A program made the position numbers and the translations under genes. A DNA stretch of 64,000 bases from Dromaius novaehollandiae (Eukaryota; Chordata; Aves; Casuariiformes; Dromaiidae). The stretch lies in assembly GCF_036370855.1 (NCBI RefSeq), contig NC_088100.1, positions 36,406,563-36,470,562 of the forward strand, written 5' to 3'. This document shows positions 1 through 13,000 of this stretch, one piece after another (within the stretch, counting starts at the first letter, position 1; every line of letters begins with the position of its first letter). The notes beneath the pieces were generated by a model, which saw nothing but the letters and a program-made list of their open reading frames with translations, made no database searches and was not told the DNA's origin.

Positions 1-3000
1 TAATCATTTAAATAAATTTAAGCTTCCCTGTTCCACAGTAGCTAGCTCTCCAGAGTGGCAAATCCCCCCAAAATGTATTAAAAAGTCATGGAATTAGTCA
101 TCAGGCTAAGCATAAAACCCTTGTTACTGTACAGGGAAATCCTAGAGAAATCCAATTTTCCATTGTCCAGCACTTCCAATTTTCTCATTTGAAAAATTTT
201 AGTGCTCCTTTACAGATGTGTTTGAAAAAAAAAGGAGAATTAGAATTTATTTTTAGACAGTATCATAATATATGCCAACTCCAATAAAATAATACCTGTT
301 AATATTTAAATTAGTGCTTCTTCAAACAGAATACACTTGTGACTAAGTTATCAGACAGTGAATTACTAAATTAATAAGCTTGATTTAATTTCAATTATTT
401 AAAACTATATATCAGCAAAGGCATTTGTTTATCAAGAAATATCAATAGGCAACTATAATGATATGAGAATGCCATTTCTCTGTTTCCCACATGTGGTGGC
501 TTTCAAATTTGGAGGGCTAGTAGTTTGGAAAGTTTTTGATCACAGCATAAAAGAATTAAAAATTGGGAGAAACACTACCCTAAACTTTCTGCAGAAAGAT
601 GCCAGCCCAAAGGGCAAAGTCTGTCACTGTGAATACAGACATCCTGTGTTCTACTCTTTCATCTCTCTCCACCTTAATATGGCCCAGTTCTGCTATGTAA
701 CATTTTTATTTGCCCTTCAAACTTCTACACTGTCAAGCGGATTGTTAATATAATCATCTAATGCTTTGCTTTTTGTTTAACAATGTGAATAACATTTCAT
801 AGTTTTAAAATAAAATAACATGTACAAATATATTAAATGCACCTTTTAGAAGCTTGGAGTAAATTGCCATCTTTGCCTGAAAAATAGCATTCTTTTAGGA
901 AGTGTTTCTTTTTCTGGAAGGAAAGAGTTATTTATGGTTTATATTAACTCACTATATGTGGTCTAAGCAGTGAAGTTGCTCTGGCAGAAGATTTGGCCTA
1001 CACAATAACTCCCAAGTCTATGATTAGGCATATAAACAATGGCCTGCAGTTCTTCTTTTCCTTCTTCTTTAATGGGTTGATCGCCTATGGTCCCAGCTGC
1101 CTTCCATTCAAGTTACGAGAACACAGTTCAAAGTAAGTAACCCACATGCTGTATACTGTGATAACTTATTTATTCAGTTCTATCTTTTTCACAGAGTCAA
1201 ACATGCCCAGAAGTATCCAGATAAAATTGGACCTTGACTACATCTGCCCAGTTCTACCTCAATAGGTCATTATGGTATGTGCCGGCAAGGAAAAGAAAGC
1301 ACAAATAATAGGTATGGGGGAAGCTCACCCCAAGGCTCTGGAGTAATCTGCCCTGCTTCAATAGTTCAAGTATGATTGGGAAAGAAACAAGAAAGCACAG
1401 GTGACCTCCTAACAACTTTACATCCTTCTAATACATTTGGGGTAGAAGGCCAGGACGTGATAGTGACCCAGGTAATGACCTCTAACTGGCTTTAGATATG
1501 GAGAAAGTAAAAAATATAGGGGGTATCTTTGAGATACTGTGACCAATGAGGCCATTGGCAGCTGATGCCAAACACCTAATTAAAAAGCAATGAAGAGTTA
1601 ATATGTATACTGTGCCAAAGGCTGAGCCTGAGGTCGAACAACGATGTGCAAAAGGCTGTCCACCAGCCAGGACTGGGATCCCTTGACCACCAGGAGTGAG
1701 TGCCCTGCTTCTCCAAGCACATGGTACCAGTCACAACCAGACCAGCGGCCGAGGTTGGTGTGAGAGTGCTCTGCACAGAGCATACACATGAGTGTGCATG
1801 CGTGTCGTAGCATAGAAATCTTAGACTAGAAATCAGTCTCCACTGATTATACTCATCCCACTCAGCAAATACATTTTAGATTGTATGTCACTGAGGAGTG
1901 TGGTTCTGTTCTTGCTGACACCAACCACCCTGCATCTCCCCATGACAACCTTCCTCTGCAAAAAGCTCTCCCTGGGAGAGTGCAACGGTGGAAGAGCACA
2001 TGTTGGTCTGAGGTGTCTGTCCCCACTTGGGGCATAGATGAGAGCTGGGAGTGCCCACTCAGGTAGGAAAGGCCAAAATGGGTTAACAGCCCACCCCCAC
2101 CCAAAGGCAAGGCTGCTGCTTCCCCGCTTCCCTGCCCTCCTGCCAGCCTTGCCCATGCCCTCCTGGTGCTTTCCGTGGAAGAATCATATTGCACATTGCA
2201 AGAAACTGAATCTATTCATTAAACCATTGCAGGAAAAAAAAAAAAAAAAAAAAAAAAGAAGGTCTTCTGCCTCAGGAAGAGTCCAGATAAGACACAGAGC
2301 TGGTACAAAGGAGGGAGCAGGGGATATGGGAGAATGACTGCGTTCATAGAGAAAGAATAGTTCAAAACCACCAGAAATAGCATGGGGGGGTACTTGAAAT
2401 GCTTGGTATTTCTAATAACTGAAACACTGAAATGAAGTTCCTATTCTGAGAAAAATAGCTAATAAGCCATAGATATGGCTTATCCTGTGACATTTATTAT
2501 TTATTAACTTACTGCTATTTATTTATTATTATTTATGGTAATTATTAATTTGATAACTAACTATCTTTACTGGCAATACTCCAGCTAAAAGTCCTAGGGT
2601 TTCTTTTTTTTTTCCAAATACATTGCACATAGGACTTATAATCATTCAATGATCAACTGATAAGACTTCTCTTCTGTCATTCTCAAGTGACAGCTGACAT
2701 ATTTACAGCTTGAATTCTCACTAGTTTCTTAAATGCATGATCCTGCAATGCATGTTGTTCAATTTTATTCTATTTCTATTGCTCCAGCTGTTAAAGTCAT
2801 CCAGTTTTCCTTGAATGGTACTGGATCCTCCATTTCATCAACAGCTCTTCCCATTTTTGATGGCCCTAGATTTAATTCTCCTATCATGATAATTAATGCA
2901 GTCATTATTACTAATAAATGTCTTCCATTGTAAGTATTTCTAACTATAATTAAGCTGATTCAATAACTTGACTATCTGATAATTCAGTCAGAACTGACTT

Positions 3001-4229
3001 TTTGTTCTATGCTCATTAATACAAACATTAACTCAAGTGACTCCAGAGCCTGATAATTAAAAATTCCATTAATTGGGAAGAGTCTAGCATCAGCTACCTG
3101 TTTTTAAAAATGCCTGCCAGGTTATTCAAAATCTCAATGACTTCTTTATAGCTCCAGTCTTCGAAAAGTCTGTTCATTTCCATCAAGCTGTCATAGTTTG
3201 GCCTGTTTTCTCTCCTGATTTGATCATTTTAACTGAAGATCCAGGTCTGCACTTCTTTGAATACTTACTTCAGGCTGGCTTTGACATTCTAGTGCCATTG
3301 CAGTAGCAACGTTGCAGTGTCATTTGCCCCACGCTGGAGATTTAACTGTGCTTTCCACTGTTGATAGGAATCTGAAGTCCATCTCTTCTGCCTCTCTGTC
3401 AGCAGATCATTCAATGTCTGTTCTCTTCTGCACTCTCCAATATATTATCTTTTACTCTCCTAGGTCTTCATCACTTATCACTTTCATCAGATTAACCTTT
3501 CTTACGGGACTGGTTACCCTTCTTCCTGTGAAGAATTTTCTTTCTTCTTACTCTCCTCTCCCATCTCCAGTGAAAAATTTTTGTTCTTCAACCCTGTTTC
3601 CCTGCTATAAGATATCTCTTTCCATTTTTTTCTCCTGGTCTCGCAGTCACATCTCTCCATGGTCATCCTCTTCATTCAGTGAGTGATCTGTCTTTCCAGG
3701 CCTCTTGCTGGGCAGATGATTGTCCTTGTAGTCTCCCTTTTTTGCTCATTCTCTTCATCACAGCTCCAAATTCCTCCACCACCTTTACCAGCATCCCTGG
3801 CTGCACATCTTCTCCTTATGAGTGCATTTCCATGAGTTCAGTCAGCAATGCTGCATAGCTGGGAAATGTGATCTTTACAACTCCACCTCCAGCCATTTCA
3901 GTTGCCTCCTCTGTTGTCCAGAGCCTTGTTAGCCATCACAGTGTATTCTCTCCATAGCACTTCCTATTAAATAAAAACAAGATGAAAATTCACGCAGATT
4001 TCCTGCTGTGCTCTTTGGTCACTCTTCTGTTACAGACAGTGGGTTTTTCAAAGTTTTTTTTAAGTTCTGACACTCCGGAGAGTAAAGAAAGCCTACCTGT
4101 GATCAGAACAGTGGACCACCTAATTTGTACCCTACATCAGACAGCTACAACTGAAGAAGGAATAAGATATTCTTTCAAGATAAATACAGAGTGATACATG
4201 CCCTAGCTTTTGGCAATTAGTAGTTTGGG
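1..4229. other. AT-rich non-coding stretch
   Basis: No supported gene. It holds the poly-A at 2234, a TTAT-rich patch at 2490-2545 and a pyrimidine-rich stretch at 3100-3960 in which plus-strand frames stay open by composition. The segment 1830-2160 is moderately GC-rich without a recognisable product. Confidence 0.6.
2234..2257 (+). repeat. Poly-A tract
   Basis: Uninterrupted run of about 25 A followed by GAAGG. No retroposon body is recognisable upstream (1830-2233 is moderately GC-rich and unassigned). Confidence 0.97.
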
Positions 4230-4560
4230 GCTTTTCTCGAACTGTGTCTTTGAAGAGTCCTCGACAAACCTTTCTCCATTTATTTTCTAGTTGCTTTAGG
4301 AATTCGTTTGTCCATCCACTGCCACAGGTCTCAAGATAGAAAATTCTGCAGTCTCATTATGCTTTGTATGAAAAATACTTCCTTTGGTTTGCTTCAAACC
4401 TGCTGCCTGATAATGTCATTTGGCACCCATTCCACTCCCTGCCTTCCCCCTCACCCCCCCAGTAATGAGAAACAATGAATAATGCCTGAGAAGTCGTCTC
4501 TTCCATGCTGTTTATGATTCAACAGCCATCGATCAGATTTCCCCTTGTTTACACTTTTCC
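4230..4560 (-). mobile_element. Old CR1/L3-type LINE fragment
   Basis: Reverse-complement CR1 words in the expected order: 'aaaaatacttcctttggttt', 'cttcaaacctgctgcctgat', 'gagaagtcgtctcttccatg' and 'gtttacacttttccagtctc'. This matches the ancient CR1 3' region, not the young bird subfamilies. Heavily decayed. Confidence 0.7.
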
Positions 4561-7500
4561 AGTCTCTACTTGTACGGAAGCATACTTCACTGCAGGAGCC
4601 TAAAATTCAGCCCCTCACTATTTAGGCAAGCATGATTATCATCAGACTTATATAAAAGACCTGTGGCAGCAGCACCACGACTGTCTGGGTTTTCAGTGCT
4701 GTCTGAGAGTGGAAGGCACTGTCTGGACAAGCCTGATAGATTTAGCCTCTCCAGAGATTTACTTGTCTGCTCCTGGATACCTATCATGATCAAGACATTT
4801 TTGAGCAAGCACAGATGATGACATTTAGAGTACCTAAATCAGACTAAGCTGTCTGAAACTGGGGGTGCTTTTAGTCTCCAGGTACTTCCTGATTCAAAGG
4901 ACCACAGGTAGCACAGCGAGTTTCAGCGAGAATCAGTGACTGAATTCTGCCTAAATCTGTCTTAATTGCTGTAGTGGATCTGACTCTTGCTTTAAATTCA
5001 CAGTGTTGGATGAGAACCAGGATGCTTCTTTGCTCAGTCTGGTTACAAAGTGCACTTTCACACCGGTTGGTCTCGAGTAATCAGCAGGGCTGCTGGTGCA
5101 AAGATGGTCCGGCATCAGGTTGGACCTGACTAACTTGGGTAGTGAGAGCAGCTAGGCTACAGCACTATAATGCTCTGATGCATGTTATATGAACATATGC
5201 TGCTTGGCTTTCTGCAAAGCATCTTTATTCAGCTTTTAGCAGATTTCACACTAAGAGATTCACTTTTTGAAAAGTTTGGGGAAAAAACAGACTCCCTATA
5301 ACCTAAAGGCTGTTGCTTTGACAGGATTGCTATGCCATGCATCTCTCCCCCTTACAAAAGTCAAATTACTGTTGAAAGTGTGGTGTTAGAGAAATAGTCT
5401 CTGAGGAAGTTTTACCATACGTAGCTAGTGATTTGGTTCATAACACATGAAACAGCTTTATCAATGTACAGGAGAAGGTATGGGGGCTCAAAGGCTGAAT
5501 AAGAAACCTCTGCAACATGGCAGTGCCCTTGTTCAGAGCTCCATTAGTCAGTTGGCTCCCCCCACATGACCAGATGTTTTCAGTAAAGCAGTCTGCAGCA
5601 CAGCATCTCAGACAGGAATGTAGCCCCTTAACCAGTCCATGAATGCTGAGTGAGAGAAAATCTCTTCATTCCTTTAACCTGCAACTAACCTTTAAGTATG
5701 TCAGACTTGACCACCTAAGCAGCACCTCTGCACTCAATAGCTCTTCTTACAACCCTAGGTGAATGTCTACATGGATGTCCATGACATGCAGATGTAGTAA
5801 TTTTCGGCTGCTTTCAGTTTACCTTAAAGACATGTTTGTCCCCAAGTCGTTTGGGAGGTCCTCCGTGAGACAGAGACAATGTTTGCTTCTTTTCCAAGTC
5901 TAACACTTGTCTAAAACATTTCCCTCTTGCTTTCTGCATGGTCCATGAATTCCATGGCTTTGCAGCTCTCCATGGCAGACTGGACCAGGGGAAATTACGG
6001 CTGGTGTCTACCTCCAGATTGTCACCCAGCTGTAGAGGACTCACTCTTGCCTACTCAGCATTTTCCCTGTAACCTTTGCTGCCTTGAAGAAACATTTTGA
6101 TTATTTTGATTATTTACAGAAAAATTATCTGAATTGTGTGACTCTCTGCAGAGTGTCTTTCTTCTTTCTTAGCATGTTCACCTCAAAGACAAGTACTTCC
6201 AGTGACAGAAAGATCTGTTTTTTAAGGCATTGCAATGGATTTGTGCATACACAGTGTGTTTAAAACAGAACCTGGGCTACCTGCCCACTACCTGAACATG
6301 CTGTGAATTCACCATTTTTGGCCTCTGGAACAGAGGAAAACAAATCAAGGTATTCGGGTACCCTTTGCAGTCACTAGTATGTCTGGGGCACAGTCACAGT
6401 TCACTTGCAGAATCATTGAAAGTGTAACATTGCCCCCACTCAGAACAGTCATACATATTTCCCTGGAAACACCCTTTGCAATGGTTCTTATCCAAGAAAT
6501 AGTTCTGAAAGCTGGATGGATAAAAACTTTACCAAAAAAATTGTTCCCTCAGTTAATGAGGGAATTGTTTGTAAATATATCGATAGATTTTAGATTGCAG
6601 AGTTCCTCATTGCAGCTGTATTTCATTTTTTCTGGGAAAGCATCTTGCACATTTTGTAGCACTATCAGTCATGAACAACACATAGTAAAGTAGAACAAGC
6701 AGGGAAACAATCTAGTATTGATAGCGTGCGACAGTGCAATAACCAAACAGATATGCACAGACTGTAAATCCCCACTTCGCTTTCTGCAGAATCAGAAAGC
6801 TGATTGGACTTCAAAGGCCCTAAACATTTTACCTAGTCATTTAACAGATTTTTTTTACAATTTTAATGAAAAACATAATTTACCACAATTACTGTTTAAT
6901 TACTTTATCCTCAGCATGTTCTCTAACATGATAGCTATCAGATCTAATTACTTCTTTTCTGTTTGAGTTTAATAAAAAAAGGAATTGCGCCAATGTAATT
7001 CCTAGAGTAATTCTAGCTTTAGTGGAGTAACACAGCTGAGCTTTTATGATGCATCTACCAGGACAATGCTAGCTTAAATTGGGAAAATTTGTACTTCAGA
7101 AGAAATCTAGAAATTTTAGTGGAAATAAGCCCCACTGAAATACCTCTGGATTTTCCCCTAAAAGCTTCAATGCAGCAGATTTAAACCTCCATTTAAATCA
7201 ATGAACACTAGCTTAGAGGGACTGGAAAACAGCACAGTGCACCATTCAGGTCCTGAAGCTGCCTTAGGTGGTGTTTCATGCGGAGAACACTGTAACAAAG
7301 ATTTAAATCACAACTAGTGGAAAGCAATCTGGAATCCACAACACTTGTCTCAGTCACATAATGCCTTGGCAGTATTTTTAGTCAGGAATTCTCTGTCAGA
7401 CTTATTTCCACTGTTGGTACTGATGAAACTTTCTGATGTTTTCACTAGGATAAATAGAATGAAATAATAAATTTTAAAGTAGTAGGCTGTTAATCTGCTT

Positions 7501-9975
7501 TTGCTTTTGATGGTGCATTGCCTCAAGGCACTTTGGCATTCCCTCTTGCCCCTATTTCTTCGAAAACACAGTGCCGTCTTACCTCTGATCTAGCAGTACA
7601 GCACATTGTGAGAGCCACATGGCTGCCTATGTATCAGAAGAGACACAGTGTCTTAAGGCCACCTCAGTTACATCTTTCTGGAAATCTTCAGCAAAGATGC
7701 AAGTTAACAGTGAAGCATTTTTCAGAGAAACCCTAGTGAGATGGACAGGAACTGTATTCAGCTCAAAATGACAGCATGAACCGTTCTGATTTGTGAATGT
7801 CTTAAATGCATGAGAAAATATTAAACAGAAAGTTTCACCATCTCCCAGTCTCCTATTTTTCCCTTCAGAAAAATTAGCATTTCCTATCAAAGAGAAATTC
7901 TAGTCTTCTTTCTGCAGTAGCCATCAGTAGAAGCAACAAAGTTTTTGTTGTTTTCCCAATTTAAGTCACTTCATCTTTCTCAAAAAGTCTAAGTATGGCC
8001 CAACACCAGCAGGATGAAAAAGCTGTAGAAATCTTTAATCTCTATATTACATCCTGTTTGCCATCCTTTTATGCTTTCTTCTGGATTAAAACCACTGCTC
8101 TGTGTACCCTTAATCATGCGGCTAACAGGTATAGCATATTTGGCATCAGTCTAGCTCGAAATTTTTTGGCTTCACATCAGCTTTTCTACATAGAAATGAA
8201 ATGGGTCACCTGGTCTGTAGTAAAACAGGCTGCATATCATCAACCTGTTAAATTTAAGATTAATCAACACTTATTTACTTCAAATAAGAGTGGAGGCTGG
8301 ATTTTTAAAAAATACCAAGCTTGTCCTCCCTGAAATCTGTGGGCTTCTGTCACTGATTTCAATGAGCTGAAGGAGCGGTTTCAGAAATCCCACTCTCTGT
8401 GCTTTACAGCAAAGGTCAATGGTTAGAGAAGAGCCTCATAAAATGACCTGGGTCATTTCAATATCCAGTACTCTGAAGCTTTTAGTCATTTCCTTTTTAT
8501 ATAGAAGCTTTGATATCCTCTCCAAAGATCATTCTTTTCAGGTTATTTCCTAAATTTCTCCATTAACTGCAGAATCCAGTGAAATACAGCAATATCAACA
8601 TTTCCATTACTTACTAAACAATATTTCGAGAGGACTGCAGTTTTGATACCTGAACAGTTTATGTTTCAGCACTTGTTACTGTGGAAAAAAACCAAAATCT
8701 CTGCAGAAAAGGTATCAAAGCATCTTGATAACCCCTTTGTCATCAGATATGGCTAAAAACTTTTTCTGACATAGCATTGTTTTTAATGTGAATATTCTGT
8801 GTGAACCAGGAGATGAGGAAAATGGGCACATTTTAGTATGTATTTAACATATTTAACTATTTCTTAAAAACCATGTCTTTCCTTTAACCTCTAAGTAGTC
8901 ATATTCATTATTGCCAGGCTCCAGAACTTGAAATCTGGAATCAGGCCCCTTAAGAAACTTGAGAATAGCTTAAAAATGGGAATTTCTATTTTTAAAAAAA
9001 CACTTCTTGGATTCTTTGTACCTTTCTTCTAGTGTCAAACCATCTGATGAACATATCCAAGTTTTTGGCGCAATATACTGAAAATGTGATTATTAAAAAA
9101 AATCTAAGATTTTTATCTTGATGCAAAAATCTGGTATCTGAACTTTTAGAAGAAACATCTACAAAAATTGTATGAAAACCATGGGAAATGGTAACACAAT
9201 ATCACACAATTTCCAGAATATTTTAAATCGGCTACATTTGTTGGTTTCCCATCATTTTGCTTTTCTCTAAGTTAGCAAATATTAGAAGTTACAGGCTATG
9301 AGTTTTCATAAGGTAACAATATTCCTAGCTGTTTTTTTCCTCTTTTCCTGGAGGAAAGATTGTTTCCCTGTGCAGAATCCAGCTCCTTCTTCATTCACAG
9401 CCATCAATATTGTAGAGGTGATTCTCTCCTAGGGGCAGGCACAGTGAGAAGTCACTGCCCCCATCTCCAAGGCCTTTTCTGGGGATGACAGCACTCGGTT
9501 CCAGTTCAGCTTCTCTTGCAACACTGCTAGAGAAGGTTGTTGGAGAATTGCACTGAATTCCCTGGGGCTTCCTAGGGAAGATGGCAATCTGGAACATTGC
9601 CTTTAGCTCCTTCATTAACCTCCATCAATCTCAGCATTTACACCTGCCCTTATTTTACTGCTGATGAAGACCTGGCAATGCTGGTGTTTCCAGGGCAGTC
9701 CTGATGGCTGCGATTTTCTGACACACTCATTGGAAGTTAATTTGCCATTTGCTCTGAAGGACCATGTTGTGTTCCATACTTTAAAGATCTCTAATATACA
9801 CCTGTTGGAGCTAATTGAATTTTACTAATCCTTGATGTAGTTACTTTCATTAAAGGATACTTGCAGCCTGCTAAAGGAACAACTAAAGCACATTCTTTTC
9901 ACATTTGCAGATTAACAAAAACAGCCAGCTTTTTATCCAGCTATGCCCAGTCACAGCTGCTGAAGTCACACAAGC
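4561..9975. other. Gene-free AT-rich stretch
   Basis: Only short chance frames (none over 112 codons) and no repeat that I can name. Nothing supports a gene. Confidence 0.6.
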
Positions 9976-9979
9976 TTTT

Positions 9980-10011
<32 letters not shown>

Positions 10012-10013
10012 TG
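9976..10013 (+). repeat. Poly-T tract
   Basis: Thirty-eight bases of T with a single C interruption; could be the reverse-complement tail of a retroposed sequence, but I see no element next to it. Confidence 0.97.
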
Positions 10014-13000
10014 CTGTTATGCTTCCAGCAGTTTTTTACTCTGTTTTTACTGCCACTGCTCATTATTTAAGATTTAGCTTTATAGTTACAGCATTAATGT
10101 TCATTCAAGATGCAGGACTAAACTTTATATGTTCTCTCATGGCTTTCTTTTTTTTTTTTCTTTTGTGGTTACATGGGTAATCAAATGTGTGTGTTAGATT
10201 TTTTTCAGTCATATCACAGACCACTTCATGATACTGCATGGATCCACTGTGGTTCACTGAATACAGATTGAGGAATTTTTATCTGACACACTGAACCATT
10301 ACCCAGGCAAATCCACACTTGCAAATACAAATGCAGTGCTAGACAGAAGGAGAGCAAGCCACTTCTGATTTTTGAAGCCATTAAAGTGGGTCTGTGTCAC
10401 AGCCTCTGCTTTCTAAGACTGTATTTCTATCACTTTTTATAAAGCTACTAATGCCTAATGAGGCTGAAGCTCTCCCACTGCCTCCAGAGAAGAATGGATT
10501 TCAGCCTTTTGGTAGTCACCTGATATGTTAGAAATTCCTTCCCCCCCCCCCCTTTTTTTTTTCAAAGTTACATCAAGGCTTAAGATGTTGGTTTGAGTGT
10601 GGAAGTTGGCTTATTAGCCTAAATGCAACAATTACTATAAATGTTTTTAAAAGCTATCTGCCTACCAATTAATCTAATAGCTCCTTTTCTCCATGGTAAT
10701 TTTTGCCTGTGTGAATGATTTAAGAAGAACAAAAAAAAGTTATAATAAGACTGTTAGAATCAGCTAGACTTCTGTACTGCTCTCCAGCACTATGCTGGTC
10801 CAGTCGGAGTTGTCCCCAAAATACCTTTGACAATGTCTGCACATACTAGGCAGACCTGCAGAGAAGCACTCAGGATTATATACTCAAGGTATAAAAAGTG
10901 ACAGGGAAAGCAGTGCCTTGGCATGGAAGAATTAAGTACACCTCACTGGAGAAAGAGCCTCTTTTCCCCATTTAAGTTTTTATATTTCCCTGGCATTTCT
11001 TCAAGTACCGGGAGAACCCCTTTCCAGCTGAGGCACAAGATTAGACCACCTTTTTTTTGCTGCCTGCTGCCGGTTAGAATAGCAGGCTCCAAAGTGGCAA
11101 ATTTGTGGGTGGGAGTGGGAAAGTGGGAAAAAGTAATTCAAAAGGCTCCTTATGCCCAAGTCTCTTGTATGTCCTTACATGTTAAGGTGCATCTATATTC
11201 GCATGCAGCAGGTGATTTTCCCTCATCTCCCCTACTTACCTTGTGGATTGGGTGAGGGTGTGGAGCCTCTAACTCCTGGAAAGAAAGCCAGGTGCTGTTC
11301 TTGCCCTCATGCTCTGACAAGGAAATCTCAATGATTAATAGTTTATTAAAACTATGACTTCCTGCACTGCCATATATTTTAGTGCTCCTACATTTCCTCG
11401 CTTCTGTCATTTATTCTCTCTCAGAGTCACTTTCAGGCTTGGAATAGGAAATAATTACAATCCATCTGTTATGAGAGCAACAGTGCTTGCTAGTTTTGCT
11501 CATATTCTACTGTTTCCACGAAAAAATCCCTCCAACAGCCTCAAAAGAACAAAGAATTGAGGAAGTCCTGCTACCAGAACCTCCATCACCTGCTCACATA
11601 CTACCATAAACAAACATTAAGGCAGATTATGCTGCCAGAATAGAGAGTTATGCAGTTCTATCAGAAGTGAGGAAATTCATTTTGGTGCTGGGTTTGTGCT
11701 AGGGAAAATATAGGCAGCTCAGGAGATATGAAGAAGAACAGGAGATAGAAGGGAAAAAAAAAGAAATTAAAGAAAGGAAATTCAGCTGCAACGGAGGAAA
11801 AAGTGAAAATAAGTAAAAATAAGACCATGCCTTTGACAAACAAGTATGAACTGACAAAGTCATAGCTCTGACATGCCATCTTCACTGTTGCCTCTCATCA
11901 AAAATTCAAAATCCAATAAATTATTTCCCTTCAGGAGAAGACAGAGAAATTGCATTTTGGGGTTTGTTTCCATCTATAACTCAAACTAATAGCCCTGTCA
12001 TGCTAGGAGCTGTTTTAGGTTCTCTTTTCCTTCCTTTCTGTTTTTTCTCCACTCCATTGGCTTGCCTATAAGATTCAACTGCAAACGCTTTTGTGAAGGG
12101 ATGTGGGGGCTCATAAGTTAGGCAATCCATTTGGAGTCCTAGAGAAATAATAATAAATGTAGCACTTGAAGAGGTGAGTGAAATACAGAATTCTATTATG
12201 AAATACACTGGAAATTATGGGAAAGCAGCTTCTGAATAGATCTGCTGATACTATGAAGCAACAATTTCTTACATTCCCAACACAAAATTGAGCAATCATG
12301 CTGAGTGATACATAAAAGATCTAGGATAGTAATGTAATTCTTTACGAATTTGTACCTGAAAAAGTTTCCAGCATCATTGTATTTCCTATTGATTCTTTTC
12401 TGTTTCCACAATTTACAAGAACATTTAGAGAACTTTGTCTCCTGTTTTTAGCAATTAATGCTGTGGCATTGGCTCTGTTTATCCTCTGCGTTCTAAATTT
12501 TTCAGTTATTTTATTTTACAACATTAGCATGACTCTTCTGTGAGGTTTACCACTTATTTGCCTAAGAGAAAAAACAAACAAACAAACAGACTCAGACCTT
12601 GAGTGGGTATTCTGGCATTAAGGTTGGGCTTTCCCTCCTTAGCTGAGGCAATCACTCAAGGAAGATTGCTACAGTGGTAGGAAGCAATTGCCCTCCAGGC
12701 CTTGCCATCTCCAGGGGAGAGGCAGGTGTTTCAGGTTTTTGAACTATATTTTCCCCACTATAGAATAATCAGATGAACATGTGTATACTACACCAGCATT
12801 TCTCCAGGTGTGAAAAAGGCCCATCAGCATTTATTTTTCCCCTGAATATCAGACAAACAGATTCTGCTCTGGGAGTTTTTCTTCTCTTTTTCCTCTGTGT
12901 TGTCACTGTGTGCTTGTATTTCCACCTCCGCATTTATGAATTCGCACTTATGTGTAACAAAGCCCTTTTCTGAGAATGACTAAAATCACCTGATCTCCAC

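Noticed and set aside
3312..3686. 124-codon plus-strand frame
   Set aside because: The region is strongly pyrimidine-rich, which keeps frames open and yields Ser/Phe/Leu-rich peptides; no domain or exon signals.
3982..4194. Seventy-codon frame with a signal-peptide-like start
   Set aside because: It runs into an old CR1 fragment, has no homology I recognise and no splice or promoter context; a hydrophobic start arises easily in pyrimidine-rich DNA.
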